The position numbers and the translations under genes were made by a program. From assembly GCA_036784855.1 (NCBI GenBank), contig JAZDSV010000109.1:1-24682 (forward strand): 24,682 nt of DNA. The letters are read 5' to 3'. Under the pieces are notes generated by a model that saw only the letters and a list, made by a program, of their open reading frames with translations, was not told where the DNA came from and searched no databases. Source of the DNA: Aphelidium insulamus. Its lineage: Eukaryota; Aphelidiomycota; Aphelidea; Aphelidiaceae. Below are positions 22,143-24,682 of this stretch, one piece after another (position 1 is the first letter of the stretch; each line of letters opens with the position of its first letter).

Positions 22143-23204
22143 ATGCTGCTCGTGTCCGCCGTCATTGCCGCCGCGCTGTGCGCTTCCACGGTCAATGCAA
22201 GCGCCGCAACGACTACGACACCAGTTGCGCAAGTTGCTTCAACGCGTTGCAGCGTCGCTGACGGGCCAGAGGTTGCCACCACGCCACGGAGGAGTATGCC
22301 GCCACCGGGGAGGCGCCACCAGATTTCAACGCACTATTCGACGCCATGAACACGGACGGAAACAAGTTCATCACGCGTCGTGAGTCAGTGCGCTACTTTT
22401 TTAGTGCGCTGAACATCTACAACACGACCAAGAACGACACCGACAAGGTTGTGGTTGCCGACGTTCCCGCCATGGCTGATAAGGACGGCAAGTGGCTTTA
22501 TATAGTGGGCTATAGCATCCTGAATTGGATTCATCTCCTGTGTAGGTAACGATATGGTGTCCAAGGAAGAGTTTGTGGCGAGCATGACCGCGCTTTGGAA
22601 CCAGAAATTTTACGGTTGCGCCGGCCAGTGCAAATCAATTCAGGCCAAGCTGGACTTGTGCAAGGTGCAAGACTCTACCAGCACCGCGTATGTGGAGAAG
22701 CACGACAAAATTGCCCGGTTCTACATGCGAAGCTGTCGCCTGGGCTCTCTGGCCGTGGAGCTGTTTTCTCGCTGCCTGCAAAAGAGCGCATGCGACACGC
22801 CAGAGTTTGACAAATGCTTCGATCTGTCGTTGGCCATGAGTAGAGCGTTTAGCACGGCCGACATTGCCGTCACCGACAAGAAGCGCGGCACTCATGATGC
22901 CGATGACAATGCACCACCTGTTGCCGGTAACAGCACCACCGCTGTGGTGAACAATGGTTTGCCGGCATTGCAAGCACAGCGCACTTCCATGGCAGTGGAC
23001 GCAATGGGAATGATTTTGGGCCGCCTGATAGGGATTATCTCGCTCGTTGTCGGGGGAGTCGCGTTCCTGATCACGAACACAATGTCGGCAATCGTATATG
23101 GCAGTTTGGGAGTGTTTGTGGCGGCCACGACGCTTGGTATCGTCGCCCGGCTGCATTGGTCGCACAACAGAAGCAACGTCAGGATTAAAATGTCGACCGA
23201 GTAG
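22143..23204 (+). CDS. EF-hand/cysteine-rich membrane protein, family copy 2 (one frame break)
   Basis: Same architecture as the gene at 17112: signal peptide (MLLVSAVIAAALCASTVNAS), Thr/Ala linker, C-x3-DGP, two EF loops (NTDGNKFITRRE and DKDGNDMVSKEE), then GCAGQC, nine residues to Cys, CRLG, 12 residues to Cys, and two more Cys. A low-complexity linker precedes one or two membrane spans (GMILGRLIGIISLVVGGVAFLI; SAIVYGSLGVFVAATTLGIVA). The intron 22488-22545 sits at the same Gly codon and phase as in the other copies but has a GC donor (G|GCAAGT). The signal peptide frame (from 22143) and the EF-hand frame (from about 22285) differ by one missing base near 22280, within ACGCCACGGAGG. The neighbouring copy has a full codon there. 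This is either a real inactivating change, an allele or an assembly error. Everything downstream stays open to TAG at 23204. Confidence 0.75.
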
Positions 23205-23273
23205 TAGGGCGAATACGCAAGCGGCAGAAGATATTCCATATTGTGGCGTCAAATAGAGCTACGCCACATTTCC

Positions 23274-24165
23274 ATGGCCTTTCTGATCTTCATGAACTTC
23301 GTACATATCTGCGCACTAGTGTGCCTCTACTGCCTCGTGGCGGCTGTTGGAGCAAGCAGCGCCACCGGCAGCTGCACCACCATCTGCCAAAGAGAATAGC
23401 AATCCCACTACTGCGAAAAAACTGGCAAAGCCGCGCTGCAGTGCGGAAGATGGCCCAGAGTTGGCCACGACGCTGACGGCCGATTATGCCGCGTCTGGTG
23501 AGTCGCCGCCCGATTTCGGCGCGCTCTTTGAAAAGATCGACGCGAACCACGACAGCAGCATCGGAAAGGATGAGTCAATAAGCTATTTGCATGAACTATA
23601 TCAAGAATGGTAGTAACGATACGGACACCGAGGTGCTTGCAGCTGACGTCCCCGCCATTGCCGACAAAGATGGTATGTACTATGCAACTGTATATTAATG
23701 TACATATACATAACTGGACAGGCAACAAGAATGTGACCAAGGAAGAGTTTGTGGCGGGAATGCACGCTCTGTGGAACGAAACATTCTACGGGTGTGCCGG
23801 CCAGTGCAATGCCACGCAGCATAAGCTGGACAGCTGTGGCGTGTTTGACAAGTCGGCCAAAACGTACGACGAGCAATTTGACAAGATGGCGCGGTTCTAC
23901 CATGCGCACGTGCCGCCTGGGCAGCATTGATTTTTCCCCAATGGCCAAGTGCATCAAGGACACGCAGTGCGAGGACGTAGCTGCGGTGTGTCTGTATCAG
24001 CAGCAGTACACGGCGGCAGATATTGCCATCTTGTCAAATTGCTCGCTGGTCATTAGTGCGCTTGCCTATATTGCCTCTACATTGGTAATGTTGGTTGGCG
24101 TGTACTACGGGAAACGAAAAGTACAGTCGGTGACCGTCACGATGCCCCAGACGCCTACTCACTAG
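23274..24165 (+). pseudogene. EF-hand/cysteine-rich membrane protein, family copy 3 (three frame breaks)
   Basis: Tandem neighbour of copy 2 with the same order of parts. A signal peptide frame starts at 23274 (MAFLIFMNFVHICALVCLYCLVAAVGA), then come a Pro/Ala linker, C-x3-DGPELATT, EF loops DANHDSSIGKDE and DKDGNKNVTKEE, GCAGQC with the same Cys spacing, CRLG, and one membrane span (LVISALAYIASTLVMLVGVYYG). The shared intron is 23673-23721 with a GT donor. The parts lie in different frames: each of three changes adds one base relative to copy 2. The first falls between about 23330 and 23395, the second is the C at 23590, and the third is next to ATG at about 23902. Both precise ones are an extra C before ATG. 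The protein pattern between breaks is well kept, so decay is recent, or the reads are wrong. AATAAA follows at 24192. Confidence 0.75.
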
Positions 24166-24631
24166 GAGTACTTCTATTCAACATGGCAAGAAATAAAAAA
24201 CCTTACACAATATGTAATAGTTGATAAATATAAGTAGAATAAATGTAGTAGAGTCGGGATTCATTTCCCAATTTCTAAACTTTGCGATCTGATCTAGTAC
24301 TTCGAAACGGGAAACCTGTCCCGTGCGGCGCGTGAGTCCTTCTGGAATACTCTGGTGTGTTAAATAGATAGAGTTATCTATTATCTATAGAGTTATCTCC
24401 ACGCGGTACGATACGTATTGAACCAGAACGGGAAAGGTCTTCAATAGACACCTTTCCCGTTCATTATAGAGAGATTATAGTCTCTTATAGTATAATATAG
24501 ATATATCTATAATGAACACTGGAAGCCAGATCAGATCAATCACCCAACATAGGGTCAGGGTCAGGGTGACAACTTCAACTTGTTCCAACACACACACTTG
24601 CACACACACACATTTGCACCCTTGAAATAAT
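24166..24631. other. 466-bp gap before the next gene; hairpins in the middle
   Basis: Holds the copy 3 polyadenylation-type AATAAA (24192-24197), the hairpin cluster at 24307-24517 described separately, a GGGTCAGGGTCAGGGT triplet at about 24553, a CA-rich stretch at 24590-24611, and the 5' flank of the gene starting at 24632. No coding frame is seen. Confidence 0.5.
24307..24517. repeat. Three consecutive perfect inverted repeats (hairpins)
   Basis: Hairpin 1: ACGGGA (24307-24312) with TCCCGT (24319-24324), loop of 6. Hairpin 2: GAACGGGAAAGGT (24426-24438) with ACCTTTCCCGTTC (24450-24462), 13 perfect pairs, loop of 11. Hairpin 3: GTTCATTATAGA (24459-24470) with TCTATAATGAAC (24506-24517), 12 perfect pairs around 35 nt with further partial pairing. 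Hairpins 2 and 3 share GTTC at 24459-24462, so they compete. Between 1 and 2 there is a short direct repeat, AGAGTTATCT, at about 24370 and 24390. Confidence 0.85.
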
Positions 24632-24682
24632 ATGGCCGGCGACCACCACGAGTACGTGCGCCCCAAGACCGATGGCACATTC
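24632..24682 (+). CDS. Start of a gene cut by the right edge
   Basis: An ATG at 24632 opens a frame of 17 codons (MAGDHHEYVRPKTDGTF) that is still open at the window end. GC-rich coding-like sequence starts abruptly after AT/CA-rich flank, as at the other genes here. The fragment is too short to name. Confidence 0.5.
   Translation, partial: MAGDHHEYVRPKTDGTF

Noticed and set aside
23274-24165. Programmed +1 frameshifting in EF-hand copy 3
   Set aside because: Three shifts in one gene with no shared slippery site or stop context, plus a change of the opposite sign in copy 2, make decay, allele or assembly explanations more likely.
24475-24678. Minus-strand 67-codon frame at the right edge
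   Set aside because: It covers hairpin and CA-repeat DNA, has no motif, and lies opposite a better plus-strand start at 24632.

Overview
The window is nuclear DNA from a gene-dense, probably single-celled eukaryote with very short spliceosomal introns (38-86 nt in the models below), GC-rich exons and AT-rich gaps. Gene content points to an opisthokont or close relative. It holds both WASP and SCAR/WAVE, an EFA6-type Arf GEF, a dihydropteridine reductase of the animal type, a fungal-type (Met3-like) ATP sulfurylase of exactly the fungal length, and a prephenate/arogenate dehydratase that animals lack. An early-branching fungus (chytrid-like) or a unicellular relative of animals or fungi fits best. 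This is inference and the species is not identified. TAA, TAG and TGA all serve as stops, so the standard code applies.

Layout, left to right. (1) 1-2068: 3' part of a disordered, basic, coiled-coil protein gene (+). (2) 2138-2998: a decayed hAT DNA transposon with an 8-bp target duplication and GACCCG-rich inverted ends. (3) 3067-7017: the two Arp2/3 activators WAVE (+) and WASP (-), tail to tail and 143 bp apart. (4) 7085-7645: a 143-bp tandem repeat upstream of WASP. (5) 7895-10315: a large disordered coiled-coil protein (-). (6) 10482-11394: dihydropteridine reductase (-), then a tRNA-Lys(CUU) (+). (7) 12123-15669: fungal-type ATP sulfurylase (-) and a P-protein-like dehydratase with ACT domain (+), divergent from a 274-bp shared gap. 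(8) 15917-24165: a signal-peptide protein (-) divergent from the first of three related secreted EF-hand/cysteine-rich membrane proteins (+). The EFA6-like Arf GEF lies between copy 1 and the adjacent copies 2 and 3. (9) 24307-24517: three strong hairpins, then the first codons of another gene at 24632.

Together, WASP, WAVE and an Arf6-type GEF describe machinery for branched-actin protrusions and membrane traffic. The reductase, sulfurylase and dehydratase are housekeeping metabolism (pterin recycling, sulfate assimilation, phenylalanine or tyrosine synthesis). The most likely undescribed item is the three-copy family with a signal peptide, two EF hands, seven positionally matched cysteines plus one upstream, and C-terminal membrane segments. 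Its members share one intron at the same codon and phase, while copies 2 and 3 show reading-frame breaks. A second unusual trait is a high share of GC-AG introns: five of about 35 models, mostly with donor GCAAGT. All exon models come from reading splice signals, frames and remembered family sequences; no database search or RNA evidence was available.
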